Shown piece by piece: positions 8,043-16,052 of a DNA stretch of 64,000 nt. Below the pieces are notes generated by a model. That model did no database searches. It had not been told where the DNA came from and worked only from the letters and a program-made list of their open reading frames with translations. Made by a program: the position numbers and the translations under genes. Position 1 is the stretch's first letter. Each line of letters opens with the position of its first letter. Origin of the DNA: Devosia sp. 66-14 (GTDB lineage Bacteria; Pseudomonadota; Alphaproteobacteria; Rhizobiales; Devosiaceae); contig MKVB01000005.1 of NCBI GenBank assembly GCA_001899085.1, forward strand, positions 28,674 to 92,673. The letters run 5' to 3'.

Positions 8043-9005
8043 GTGACCTTCACCAAACTCATGATCTCGGCAGCAGCGCTTGTCGTTGCTGCGGGACTGT
8101 CCGCGCCGACGCTGGCGCAGGACAAGCTCAACATCGCCTTCATCCCCGGGGTGGGTGGCGATGCCTATTACGGCTCGGTGCAGTGCGGCATCGAGAAGGC
8201 GGCGGCCGAGGCCGGCGCCACCGTACAGACCCAGGCCCCCTCCTCGTTCGATCCGGCGACGCAGATCCCGATCCTCGAAACGATGATCGCCCAGAACCCG
8301 GACGCCATCGTCATCGCCCCGACCGACAGCCAGGCGCTGTTCGCGCCGCTGAAGCGCGCGGTCGATCAGGGCATCAAGGTGGTGCTGGTCGACACGACCC
8401 TCGCCGACCCCTCGATCGCCGTGTCGGAAGTGTCGTCGGACAACGTCGAGGCCGGCCGCGTCGCTGCCCAGAAGCTCGCCGAGATCCTCGGCGACAAGAA
8501 GGGCTCAGTCCTGACCGTCAACCTCAGCGCCGGCGTCACCACCACCGATGACCGCGAGAAGGGTTTTGCCGAGGGCATCCAGGCCGCTGGCTTCAAATAT
8601 CTGGGCCAGGAGTTCTCGGACAACAGCGTGCAGAAGGCCGACCAGATCGTCTCGGCGGCGCTGCTCGCCAATCCGGACCTGGTCGGGGTGTTCTCGACTG
8701 CCGCGTTCAACACCGAGGGCGCAGTGGCCGCCATCCGCGCCGCCGGCAAGTCGGGCGACGTGCAGGTGGTGGGCTTCAACGCCAACCCGCCGGGCATCGA
8801 GCAGCTGGCGCGCAAGCAGGTTGCGGCCCAGGTGGTGCTGAAGCCCTATGACGAGGGCTACGAGGCCGGCAAGCAGGCGATTGCGGCGCTGAAGGGCGAG
8901 CCGATCACCGCCAAGATCCTGACCGGCGCGACCGTTGCGACGCCCGACAATCTCGAGGATGCTGACGTCGCCAAGTACGTCTACAGCTTCACCTGCCCCA
9001 AGTAA
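8043..9005 (+). CDS. Sugar ABC transporter substrate-binding protein (RbsB/FrcB-like)
   Basis: A periplasmic binding protein of 320 residues with a Sec signal peptide (hydrophobic core followed by the cleavage region APTLAQD). It has the Peripla_BP_4 two-lobe fold: early strand LNIAFIPGVGGDAYY, PDAIVIAPTDSQALF, and LVGVFSTAAFNTEGA. The GTG at 8043 was chosen because AAGGGAGAG at 8028-8036 lies at the right distance; an in-frame ATG at 8022 overlaps that site and is less likely. It is flanked by two RNA hairpins (7971-8003 and 9022-9051), as expected for a gene expressed above the rest of its operon. The ligand is probably a monosaccharide; specificity is unknown. Confidence 0.9.
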   Translation: MTFTKLMISAAALVVAAGLSAPTLAQDKLNIAFIPGVGGDAYYGSVQCGIEKAAAEAGATVQTQAPSSFDPATQIPILETMIAQNPDAIVIAPTDSQALFAPLKRAVDQGIKVVLVDTTLADPSIAVSEVSSDNVEAGRVAAQKLAEILGDKKGSVLTVNLSAGVTTTDDREKGFAEGIQAAGFKYLGQEFSDNSVQKADQIVSAALLANPDLVGVFSTAAFNTEGAVAAIRAAGKSGDVQVVGFNANPPGIEQLARKQVAAQVVLKPYDEGYEAGKQAIAALKGEPITAKILTGATVATPDNLEDADVAKYVYSFTCPK

Positions 9006-9021
9006 CTGATCCTCCCCGGTG

Positions 9022-9051
9022 ACCGCGGCCGGCAAGCTTGCCGGTCGCGGT
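9022..9051 (+). promoter_or_regulatory. Strong intercistronic hairpin downstream of the binding-protein gene
   Basis: ACCGCG pairs with CGCGGT around the perfect 16-bp palindrome CCGGCAAGCTTGCCGG. No U-run follows, so it is probably a 3' mRNA stabiliser or a partial terminator between the binding protein and the second dehydratase gene. Confidence 0.55.
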
Positions 9052-9066
9052 TGCCACAACCAGCGG

Positions 9067-10245
9067 ATGACCATGAAGATCACTGCCGTCTCCACCCATG
9101 TCGTCAACGCGGGGCTCCGCAACTGGGTCTTCGTACGCGTCGATACCGACCAGCCTGGCCTCCATGGCTGGGGCGAGGCGACGCTGGAGTGGAAGACCCG
9201 CGCCGTGTGCGGCGGTGTCGATGACCTGGCGCCGCTGCTGATCGGGCTCGACCCCCGCGACATCGAGCAGGCCTATCGCACCCTGACCAAGCACGGCTTC
9301 TGGCGGCTCGGCGCCGTCGGCATGAGCGCCGTCTCCGGCATCGAGATGGCGTTGTGGGATATCTTCGGCAAGTCGCTCGGCCTGCCGGTCTGGCGGCTGC
9401 TGGGCGGCAAGGTGCGCGACCGGGTGCCGATCTACACCCATCTGGGCCTCGGCAAGCAGGACGATGTCTATGGCTCGTTCGCGGCGGGGGATGTGGTGGA
9501 ACGCGCCAACGAGGTGGTGGCGCAGGGCTATCGGGCGCTCAAGGTGGTGTTCATTCCCTACACCCACATCACCAGCACCGGCGCCGGGTTGCGCCAGGTC
9601 GAAGAGGCGATGGGCGCGCTGCGCCAGGCCGTCGGCGACGAGGTGGAGATCATGGTGGATTTCCATGGCCGCTGCGGCTCGTGGAACGCGGCGCTCGACT
9701 ATGCGCGGGTGCTGGCGCCGTTCCGGCCGATGTTCATCGAAGAGCCGCTGCCGCCGCAGGATGTCGCAGGCCTCCTCGCGCTGTCACGGCAGTGCCCGGT
9801 GCCGATCGCGACCGGCGAGCGGCTGATCGGGCGCGAGGAGTTCGAGCCGATCTTCGCGGCGCGCGCCATCCAGGTGGCGCAGCCCGACATCTGCCACACC
9901 GGCGGATTGCTGGAGACCAAGAAGATCGCCGCCATGGCCGAGCAGGCCGGCATCGGCATGGCGCCGCACAATCCGCTCGGCCCGATCGCCGGCGCCGCGG
10001 CGCTGCACTTTGCCGTCTCCACCCCCAACTTCGTCATCCAGGAAGAAATGAGCGGCGCGGTGCCATGGTACGGCGAGGTGGTGCAGGGCCCGATCCGCCG
10101 GGTCGACGGCCACTGGCAGATCCCGGAGACGCCCGGCCTCGGCGTCGAGGTCGATCTCGCGATCGCCGCGCAGCACCCCTACCAGCAGGAGCCGTTCATC
10201 ACCCGCTCGGCAACCATCGGCGACGGAACGCTGGTCGACTGGTGA
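9067..10245 (+). CDS. Mandelate racemase/muconate lactonizing enzyme family sugar-acid dehydratase (galactonate-dehydratase-like), copy 2
   Basis: A 392-residue enolase-superfamily enzyme. Predicted Mg ligands are Asp198 (DFHGR), Glu225 (FIEEPLPP) and Glu251 (GERLI). Catalytic histidines are His200 and His301 (APHNPLGPI). This copy is closer to DgoD in its PHNPLGP segment than the first copy and carries a longer loop at about 160-175 (IPYTHITSTGAG). ATG 9067 and ATG 9073 are both possible starts and neither has a strong ribosome site. It is the last gene of the operon, after the hairpin at 9022-9051. It probably dehydrates the aldonate made by the dehydrogenase step. No keto-deoxy-sugar kinase or aldolase is in the window, so later steps must be encoded elsewhere. 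Confidence 0.85.
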   Translation: MTMKITAVSTHVVNAGLRNWVFVRVDTDQPGLHGWGEATLEWKTRAVCGGVDDLAPLLIGLDPRDIEQAYRTLTKHGFWRLGAVGMSAVSGIEMALWDIFGKSLGLPVWRLLGGKVRDRVPIYTHLGLGKQDDVYGSFAAGDVVERANEVVAQGYRALKVVFIPYTHITSTGAGLRQVEEAMGALRQAVGDEVEIMVDFHGRCGSWNAALDYARVLAPFRPMFIEEPLPPQDVAGLLALSRQCPVPIATGERLIGREEFEPIFAARAIQVAQPDICHTGGLLETKKIAAMAEQAGIGMAPHNPLGPIAGAAALHFAVSTPNFVIQEEMSGAVPWYGEVVQGPIRRVDGHWQIPETPGLGVEVDLAIAAQHPYQQEPFITRSATIGDGTLVDW

Positions 10246-10333
10246 ACCTCAGATCGCGAGGTACGGCCTCGTCCGCGCTGCCCGACGACGATCGCCGTGC
10301 CGCAGGCCATAGTCCTTGGCAGACGCCAGCCGC

Positions 10334-11002
10334 TCATCCTCGCCGCCCCCAGTATGCCGGCCGCCATCCTGCGGCGACCGCCTCACCTTCGTCGCAGAAC
10401 CAACGTTCACCTTTCTCAGGGCTTATTCGCGTACGTTCGTAAACCGGCGACCAAGGGGGGTGATAGATGTGTTCGCCCTCGCTGTTGATGTTACCCTTGA
10501 TGGGACAATTAGGGTCGGGAGCTTCGTTGCCTGAGTTGCTCCAACGTCTGGCCCTGAAGTCCCACGGAGTCTCCGTCTCGACCTGCCAGATGCCAGTGCG
10601 CGCGGCCCGGGCTATCGCCTCGTCCACAACGTAGTCGCTGGCAAACTTCACGAACGCCCAGGCCAGACCGCTGCGTACCAGGTGTTTCCCGATGTCCACA
10701 TCGTCGGCCCAGCAGACGGCGATAATGCGCCCATAGTCATCGAGCTCTCCGGCATCACAATGCAGGTCTGTTGCCGGGAAGACGATCTCTTCGAGCGCGA
10801 CAACCGCAGCGGCACCGCAGTTCCAGGTCTTTCCTCCAGAGCGCTCGCATTGCTGTCCAGGCTCGGGAGCGTCGATGCCGTGGATACCATAGCGGGTTCC
10901 GCCGAGCTCGATCGTGTCACCATCAATCACCAGAATGTCTGCTGCCGCAGCCGTACCGATCGTGAGCACCATGACCGCAACGAACCATCGGAGAGCATCC
11001 AT
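10334..11002 (-). CDS. Exported staphylococcal-nuclease-like (thermonuclease family) protein
   Basis: A 222-residue protein with an N-terminal signal peptide (about 1-20) and an SNase/OB-fold domain: VIDGDTIELGG, HGIDAPEPGQ and DDYGRIIAVC. The Asp29, Asp44, Glu47 and Arg92 equivalents of the nuclease site are present. The position of catalytic Arg35 of staphylococcal nuclease (five residues before the IDAPE Asp) is Gly39, and Arg37 is two residues earlier, so activity is uncertain. The C-terminal part (about 160-222, with HIYHPPWSPVYERT and GERWFCDEGEAVAAGWR) is a small extra domain often attached to secreted SNase-like proteins. It is the last gene of the five-gene membrane operon and its start overlaps the previous stop by one base, so it is translationally coupled to the OmpA-like gene. 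Confidence 0.85.
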   Translation of the reverse strand: MDALRWFVAVMVLTIGTAAAADILVIDGDTIELGGTRYGIHGIDAPEPGQQCERSGGKTWNCGAAAVVALEEIVFPATDLHCDAGELDDYGRIIAVCWADDVDIGKHLVRSGLAWAFVKFASDYVVDEAIARAARTGIWQVETETPWDFRARRWSNSGNEAPDPNCPIKGNINSEGEHIYHPPWSPVYERTRISPEKGERWFCDEGEAVAAGWRPAYWGRRG

Positions 11003-12036
11003 CAGTTGGCTTCTGGAGTGCTTCGGCGCACGCGGATTTCAATGCGTCGCCTATCGGGATCGTTGAGCGCTTCACCGCCCCCCGGCGAGAGCAGATCGCC
11101 CTTGCGCATGAGCTGTCCCGCTGAGAGTGGGACCACCCTGACGCCCGCCAGTTCGGGTTGCTGCCGCAGCACCCGGGCGACCTCGATAGCCCGCGCGAGG
11201 CCAAGCCCGGCATTGTCGACCGGCGTCAGGTGCACGCCAGGCGCGCCATTTACTGCTGGAATAGCCAGCAGGTCGAGATTCGAGGTTTTCTCGATATTCG
11301 GTTGGATCACCTGTTCGTCGGTGTGGCCAACGATCTCGATGACGTCAGCGTTGTACTGGTTGAGCAGGCCGGCAATTTTCACCGCTGCCTCGTCCTCCAG
11401 ATAAAGCTGGAACGCAGCGGTGATCTCGGCGCTGCCGATCTCGAAGCGATAGCGGTTCCCATCGAGCGAGATGATCGGTGGCCAGCGGTTTCCAGGCGGA
11501 TCGGAGCCCGATGCCGTGCTGGAAACCTCTGCAACCAACGCTTCCATCTGAGCCGGCGTCAGAGTATCCGCGCCAGCGGCGACCAAACGCTCGAGCAGCG
11601 AAAGCAACTTGGCCATCTCCGCCTCCGAAGCAAAGCGGCCTTGCATGTCGCCCCAGACGGTCAGCAGCTGTTTCAGCTTTTCCGGACTCTCGAGCCCGAC
11701 CGAACTGGCCAAACCTTCCATGTCGCGAGCGAGCACAAGTTTGTCCCAGAGCTTGGCGAAGTCGGCATCTTTCATTGGCGGGATGCCCGCCGGAAAAAGC
11801 ATCTTCAGCAGGATCTGCAGCTGCAACGCGTTACGCGGAATATCAGCTGCGCTGATGCCAGCCGATGCCTCGACCTGTTCCTGCAGCGCGGCGATTTCCT
11901 TGTCTTTGTCGAGTAGCGCGGTGGCCGAGATCAGGAGGAGGCAAAACAGCAACAGCAACAGAAGCTCGGCCATTGTGAAGCCGAGAACGACACCGCGTCG
12001 ATGGCCGCGTTCGGTTTCTGCGATGGGTGAACTCAT
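11002..12036 (-). CDS. MotB/OmpA-like membrane protein with N-terminal TM and C-terminal OmpA domain
   Basis: A 344-residue protein. A basic N-terminus precedes one transmembrane helix at about 20-42 (FTMAELLLLLLFCLLL) that starts with an acidic residue, Glu24. A coiled coil (about 43-58) and a helical linker follow. The periplasmic OmpA-like peptidoglycan-binding domain is at about 190-340 (VIEIVGHTDE, GLARAIEVARVL, DPDRRRIEIRV). This is the layout of MotB, PomB and ZorB, where an acidic residue at the same place in the helix carries the ion. It overlaps the four-helix MotA-like gene by 4 bp upstream and the nuclease gene by 1 bp downstream. The likely role is the peptidoglycan-anchored half of an ion channel; Glu in place of the usual Asp is unusual. 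Confidence 0.8.
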   Translation of the reverse strand: MSSPIAETERGHRRGVVLGFTMAELLLLLLFCLLLISATALLDKDKEIAALQEQVEASAGISAADIPRNALQLQILLKMLFPAGIPPMKDADFAKLWDKLVLARDMEGLASSVGLESPEKLKQLLTVWGDMQGRFASEAEMAKLLSLLERLVAAGADTLTPAQMEALVAEVSSTASGSDPPGNRWPPIISLDGNRYRFEIGSAEITAAFQLYLEDEAAVKIAGLLNQYNADVIEIVGHTDEQVIQPNIEKTSNLDLLAIPAVNGAPGVHLTPVDNAGLGLARAIEVARVLRQQPELAGVRVVPLSAGQLMRKGDLLSPGGGEALNDPDRRRIEIRVRRSTPEAN

Positions 12037-12800
12037 GTTCTTTCATGTCGAGGCAGGGCCTCGATCGGCGCCCAGAAGGCGAGGCGGCGCCAGAAGCCGA
12101 CGCGCCGCCGGTGACGCAGCAAACCTGGTATTTCGGCAAGCGCCAAGTTGATCTCCACCAGCAACTTCTGGGTTTGCTCGAGCTCGTCACGGGCTCGCGC
12201 GATAGCCTCGACATGCGCCTCGCTGCCGAGCAGTTCCACAAGCGTGCCGGTCGTTTCCTCTGCCCGCGCCCGGTACTCGTCCATCGCCTCCAGCGCCATC
12301 TGCTGCTGGGTGCGTCCGAAATGCGAGAACTCGAGCAGCATGCCGTTCAGTTCCTGGCGCACCCTGCGCGCAGCCTCCGACAGCTCCAGGCGGGACTCGT
12401 GCTCAACCTCCACCGGATCGCGGCGGAACAGATTGAAGACGATACGGAGAACGATACCGGCAATGGTCGAGGCCACTGCCACGCCGAAGTTGCGAATGAT
12501 CTCGGCCGCATTGGTCCCGTCGGCATACTGGATGAGGGTCACCGCCAAGCTCGTCAGTGTGTAGATGAACCCCATGTAGTAGAAATTGTCGCCGGACTGA
12601 TCGCTGCGCAACCTGAGCGCCTTGAACAACCAGATGCAGACGGCGTAGCCGATCATCAGGAGCACAGGGACCAGTGTGACCATAACGGCGTCGACGCTCA
12701 GCGCTTTGGCGCCGATGATGTAGGCGACACCGATCACCGAAAAGGCGATGAAGACGGTGGGGCCGGTTGGATCGGCGCGTCGCGTGCGTGGCTGTTCCAT
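12033..12800 (-). CDS. MotA/ExbB/ZorA-like four-helix membrane protein with cytoplasmic helical tail
   Basis: A 255-residue protein with four predicted transmembrane helices (about 14-32, 37-60, 74-92 and 101-124) and a long charged helical tail (130-230). The third and fourth helices (MGFIYTLTSLAVTLI, then NFGVAVASTIAGIVLRI) resemble the pore-lining pair of MotA/ExbB/ZorA proteins, including the small-residue and Thr/Ser pattern. The start at 12800 (MEQPRTRR) lies 2 bp after the VWA-gene stop. It overlaps the OmpA-like gene by 4 bp, so the two are co-translated, as motA/motB and zorA/zorB are. No domain is strong enough for certain naming by eye; a short unrelated four-helix protein is the alternative. 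Confidence 0.6.
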   Translation of the reverse strand: MEQPRTRRADPTGPTVFIAFSVIGVAYIIGAKALSVDAVMVTLVPVLLMIGYAVCIWLFKALRLRSDQSGDNFYYMGFIYTLTSLAVTLIQYADGTNAAEIIRNFGVAVASTIAGIVLRIVFNLFRRDPVEVEHESRLELSEAARRVRQELNGMLLEFSHFGRTQQQMALEAMDEYRARAEETTGTLVELLGSEAHVEAIARARDELEQTQKLLVEINLALAEIPGLLRHRRRVGFWRRLAFWAPIEALPRHERT

Positions 12801-12802
12801 CG

Positions 12803-13624
12803 CTACATTCCCATCAGCAGGGACAAGGTGGCGGGCTTCTTGGCGTTGCTGTCGCTGGCCCATTCCAGCCAGAAGCTCCCGAGCTGCTCGGCGTCCACCT
12901 TCTGGGTCGAGCGCCGCACCATCCAGAACTCCACTGCTGCGCCGGCGAGATCGGTGGCCAGCCTGTTGCGTGCCTTGGCGGCGAACGCCTCGGGTGACAA
13001 ACCATCGACGTAATGCGAGTAGCCGGCTGTATGCTGGATCATATCTGAAACGACGACGAGGCGGGATGGTATTGACCGGTCGTGCTGGGAGGTCAGATGT
13101 TCGGCCGCGATCTGCTGGATCGCCTCCATGATCGGAGAATAGTCCTGTTCTGAGCCCACCACGCTGCTGCGCAGCGCCTCATCGACCTTCTCGGCGTATT
13201 GGGTCTGCCAGCGTCGTTTGGCCATCTCGGGGTTGCCTGTGACCGGATCGATGTCGGCGCCGTCGCCGGGATTGCAGAGCGGCTCCATTGCGGGGCGCGT
13301 TTGCGCCGCATCGGCTCCCAGTAACCGCAGTTCGAGCAGACCATCCTTGGGGATCGCGGTGACGACATCGCGCAGTTTGTTCAATACCTGGGTCTGGGTC
13401 ACCTGCGCGAGTGCGTCGGTGGTGTCGATCAGGATCAGCGTCTGCGAGGTGTAGCCGGACAAGGGGCAGAGCGTCGCCAGATCGCGCGGCACGTAATCGG
13501 TCCGCGCCTTCACAACCAGCCAGATCAGTCCGCCAACCAAGAGGACCAGCGCAGTAGCCAGCACGACGATTAGGGTGATCTGGCCGGCAGTGGCTCCCGA
13601 ACTCCTGCGCCTACGCCGAGACAT
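12803..13624 (-). CDS. Membrane-anchored VWA-like protein
   Basis: A 273-residue protein with a very basic N-terminus (MSRRRRRSS), one transmembrane helix (about 16-38) and a soluble domain of probable von Willebrand factor A fold. Strand TLILIDTTD carries Asp67 and Asp70 where a metal-site DxSxS would lie, followed by Ser163 (YSPIMEAI) and Asp194 (LVVVSDMIQ). The canonical DxSxS is thus degenerate (DTTD). The ATG at 13624 was chosen; the frame is open to 13675 but that extension lies inside the upstream gene. It overlaps the upstream coiled-coil gene by 14 bp and precedes the MotA-like gene by 2 bp. VWA domains usually mediate protein-protein contact, so a scaffold or sensor role is plausible. 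Confidence 0.6.
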   Translation of the reverse strand: MSRRRRRSSGATAGQITLIVVLATALVLLVGGLIWLVVKARTDYVPRDLATLCPLSGYTSQTLILIDTTDALAQVTQTQVLNKLRDVVTAIPKDGLLELRLLGADAAQTRPAMEPLCNPGDGADIDPVTGNPEMAKRRWQTQYAEKVDEALRSSVVGSEQDYSPIMEAIQQIAAEHLTSQHDRSIPSRLVVVSDMIQHTAGYSHYVDGLSPEAFAAKARNRLATDLAGAAVEFWMVRRSTQKVDAEQLGSFWLEWASDSNAKKPATLSLLMGM

Positions 13625-15065
13625 GGTTGCCGTCCGGAACGAGGACGTCGAGCTGGCGATACCTTGCCAGCCCAAGCTCGAACTCCTGGGTGACTTCCGA
13701 CATCACCATCTGCAGATGCGACTGGGCTTCGTCGATCTTGACCTGCAGTGCTTCGGACGTGATCTCGTTCAGCCCGTCGAGCGTAACCGACAGCCGCTCC
13801 AGCTTGAACGGCTGCTCGAAATACACCGGCGCGGGTGTCGTCCTGGCAGCGATGTTGGCGTCGCGGTAGGTGCGCAGCAGCTGGTTGCCGGCCTTTTCCA
13901 GCTGAGTCTGGTGCTCCTGAAACAAGCTCAGCATTTTGAGACGATGGGCCATGATCGAACTATGCTCGGTGCGGCGCTTGGAGATGTCGAGGCGGAGCTG
14001 CGACACGGCCTCCTGGTACTCCTGACGCTTATCGCTGAGATCCTGGATCTTGCCCCGACGTTCGCCAGCGTAGTCTTCCTGTGCCTTGCGTGCCGTCTCT
14101 GAGGCTTTTCGGTAGCCCGGATACTTGTCGACCAGGCTCAACCCATCGATAAGCGCCACCAGGGCGAAGAGCACACCAATGGCAAACAGCAGCCAGGACT
14201 CGAACTGATCGAGTTCCAGGGGCCGCGTCTGCAGGCGCTCCATGACAGCGTCTCTGGCCTGGACCGCGAACTGCGCCGTCGGCTCCCTTACCCCCGCAGC
14301 CTCGCGATAGTGGGCGAGGCCAAGATTCAACGCGCCGGCCCAGGCGAAGAAGCCCAGCAGCGAGACCAGTCCGAGAGCTTTGCGCAGCAAGTTCCGGTGA
14401 TAGAGATTGGGCAGCAGGATCACGGCGACGCAGACCGCGACGCCAACGTTCAGCACAGCAAACAACAGTGCCTCGACGATACCGCCAACGAGGCCAAGCT
14501 CGTTACCACCGCTCAGAAAGTACCCGTTGGCAACGATCTCGCCGACGACCAACAGGGCGATCACCAGAAGCTTGACGATCAGACCTACCGCCGTCTTCTT
14601 GTCGGCCAGGCGTTTGATCCGATGCTGTTTCCTGAAGTCGTCCAGCCAGGACTCCGCGATCGTCAGGTCCTTACGCAGGATATGCAGGTCGTCGAGCGCC
14701 ATCTGCTGCTCGGCCTTGAGGTCCGCCAGACCGCCTTGAGCAACTTCGGAGATCGCGCCAAACCGGGACTCGAAGTCCAGATCAGTCAGGCGCTCGTGGA
14801 ATGTCGCGAGCTGGGCCTGCAGTTCATCGTGAGCCGCTTTCTGGGCAGCGCCGATCTGTTCGACGATCTCTTGTTCTGTTGACTCGAGTGAGGTGCTTGC
14901 GGTTGCGGGAAGGTTGTCCTCGCCTCGTGAGGCGCCACGCCCCTCCAAGTCCATTTCTCGTTCGAGACGTTGAACGTCGATGTCGTTGAACGTCTGCAGT
15001 GTCGGACGATAAGTGTGCGCCGGGCGACCAAGCGCGCCGCGCAAACGCTCAAGTGACTTCAACAT
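13611..15065 (-). CDS. Polytopic coiled-coil membrane protein of unknown family
   Basis: A 484-residue protein that I do not recognise. An N-terminal cytoplasmic part (1-155) contains a coiled coil at about 60-145. Four hydrophobic helices follow at about 158-180, 192-218, 228-250 and 289-312. A second long coiled coil is at about 318-400 (KRQEYQEAVSQLRLDISKRR) and a C-terminal helical region at 420-470. The ATG at 15065 is preceded by a GGGGGT ribosome site. It is the first gene of the five-gene operon, overlapping the VWA gene by 14 bp. The layout would suit a membrane platform or regulator for the MotA/MotB-like pair downstream, but no function can be assigned. Confidence 0.75.
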   Translation of the reverse strand: MLKSLERLRGALGRPAHTYRPTLQTFNDIDVQRLEREMDLEGRGASRGEDNLPATASTSLESTEQEIVEQIGAAQKAAHDELQAQLATFHERLTDLDFESRFGAISEVAQGGLADLKAEQQMALDDLHILRKDLTIAESWLDDFRKQHRIKRLADKKTAVGLIVKLLVIALLVVGEIVANGYFLSGGNELGLVGGIVEALLFAVLNVGVAVCVAVILLPNLYHRNLLRKALGLVSLLGFFAWAGALNLGLAHYREAAGVREPTAQFAVQARDAVMERLQTRPLELDQFESWLLFAIGVLFALVALIDGLSLVDKYPGYRKASETARKAQEDYAGERRGKIQDLSDKRQEYQEAVSQLRLDISKRRTEHSSIMAHRLKMLSLFQEHQTQLEKAGNQLLRTYRDANIAARTTPAPVYFEQPFKLERLSVTLDGLNEITSEALQVKIDEAQSHLQMVMSEVTQEFELGLARYRQLDVLVPDGNHVSA

Positions 15066-15088
15066 ACGCTATTACCCCCAAGACTGAG

Positions 15089-15116
15089 GCTATCGCCCGG
15101 CGAGAACACCGGTCAA
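15089..15116 (-). promoter_or_regulatory. Possible sigma-70-type promoter of the membrane/nuclease operon
   Basis: On the minus strand TTGACC (15111-15116) is followed after 16 bp by GATAGC (15089-15094), 24 bp upstream of the ATG at 15065. The -35 matches well and the -10 poorly. The remainder of the 15066-15278 gap shows no gene, repeat or clear terminator. Confidence 0.3.
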
Positions 15117-15278
15117 GGTGAAGTCACAGTCGAGAGGAGTATCCTTCGTTAGATAAGCAGGCGGCTCTTCTTGTTCAGAGCAGCGTGTCGGGTGCTTGAT
15201 GTCTGATTACCCGGGCTCCGCTCGGCGCAGCTGTCAGCAATCACTGCCCTTTGGTGCGGGGCTTTGGTTCCCTGCCGG

Positions 15279-16052
15279 TCAGATCGCGAGGTATTCCCGC
15301 CGCAGGGCTTCGTCGGCGAGTACGTCCTTCGCCAGCCCGGTGAAGGCGACTTCGCCGGTGTCGAGGATTACGGCGCGATCGGCGAGGCGCAGGGCGGCGA
15401 TGGCGTTCTGCTCGACGATGATGGTGGTGATGCCGAGGGCCTTGATCTCGCTGAGGATGCGTTCGATTTCCTCGACGATCACCGGGGCCAGCCCTTCATA
15501 GGGCTCGTCGAGCAGCAGGAGTTTCAGGTTGCGCGCCAGCGCCCGGGCGATGGCCAGCATCTGCTGCTCACCGCCCGACAGGGTCACGCCTTCCTGGCGT
15601 CGGCGTTCGGCGAGCCTGGGGAAATGCGAATAGATCCGCTCGAGCTCCCAGCCGCGGCCGGGCGCCACCTGGGCGATGGTGAGGTTTTCCTCGACCGTCA
15701 GGCCCTGGATGATGCGTCGGTCCTCGGGCACCAGCTGGATGCCGGCGCGCGCCGCTTCGAACGCCTTCATCTTGTGGATCGGCTGGCCATCGAGCCAGAT
15801 CTCGCCGGCCTGCAGCGCCGGGTTGTCGACCCGGGCGATGGTGCGCAGCGTCGAGGTCTTGCCGGCGCCGTTGCGGCCGAGCAGCGCCAGGATCTCGCCG
15901 TGGCGGATATCGAAGCTGACGCCCTGCACGATGTAGCTCTCGCCGTAATAGGCGTGAATGTCGCTCGCGGCAAAGAACGGGCCCTCATGGGGCGCGGCGT
16001 GCTCGGCGCGATGCGTGGCGGTCATCTCGGTGTCCATGGCGATCGAACTCAT
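15279..16052 (-). CDS. livF: Branched-chain amino acid-type ABC transporter ATPase LivF
   Basis: A 257-residue ATPase with Walker A GRNGAGKTS, signature LSGGEQQMLAIARAL, Walker B LLLLDEPYEGLAP and switch ITTIIVEQNA. The PYEGLAP variant is a LivF hallmark. The start at 16052 overlaps the LivG stop by one base (TGATG arrangement). It is the last gene of the minus-strand livKHMGF operon. It energises uptake through LivHM together with LivG. The N-terminus has an extra 30-residue leader (MTATHRAEHAAPHEG region), and an in-frame later start is possible. Confidence 0.93.
   Translation of the reverse strand: MSSIAMDTEMTATHRAEHAAPHEGPFFAASDIHAYYGESYIVQGVSFDIRHGEILALLGRNGAGKTSTLRTIARVDNPALQAGEIWLDGQPIHKMKAFEAARAGIQLVPEDRRIIQGLTVEENLTIAQVAPGRGWELERIYSHFPRLAERRRQEGVTLSGGEQQMLAIARALARNLKLLLLDEPYEGLAPVIVEEIERILSEIKALGITTIIVEQNAIAALRLADRAVILDTGEVAFTGLAKDVLADEALRREYLAI

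Noticed and set aside
10334-15065. Classifying the operon as a standard Zorya system
   Set aside because: No ZorC, ZorD helicase or ZorE HNH nuclease is present, and the MotA-like protein is short. The resemblance is limited to the MotA/MotB-like pair.
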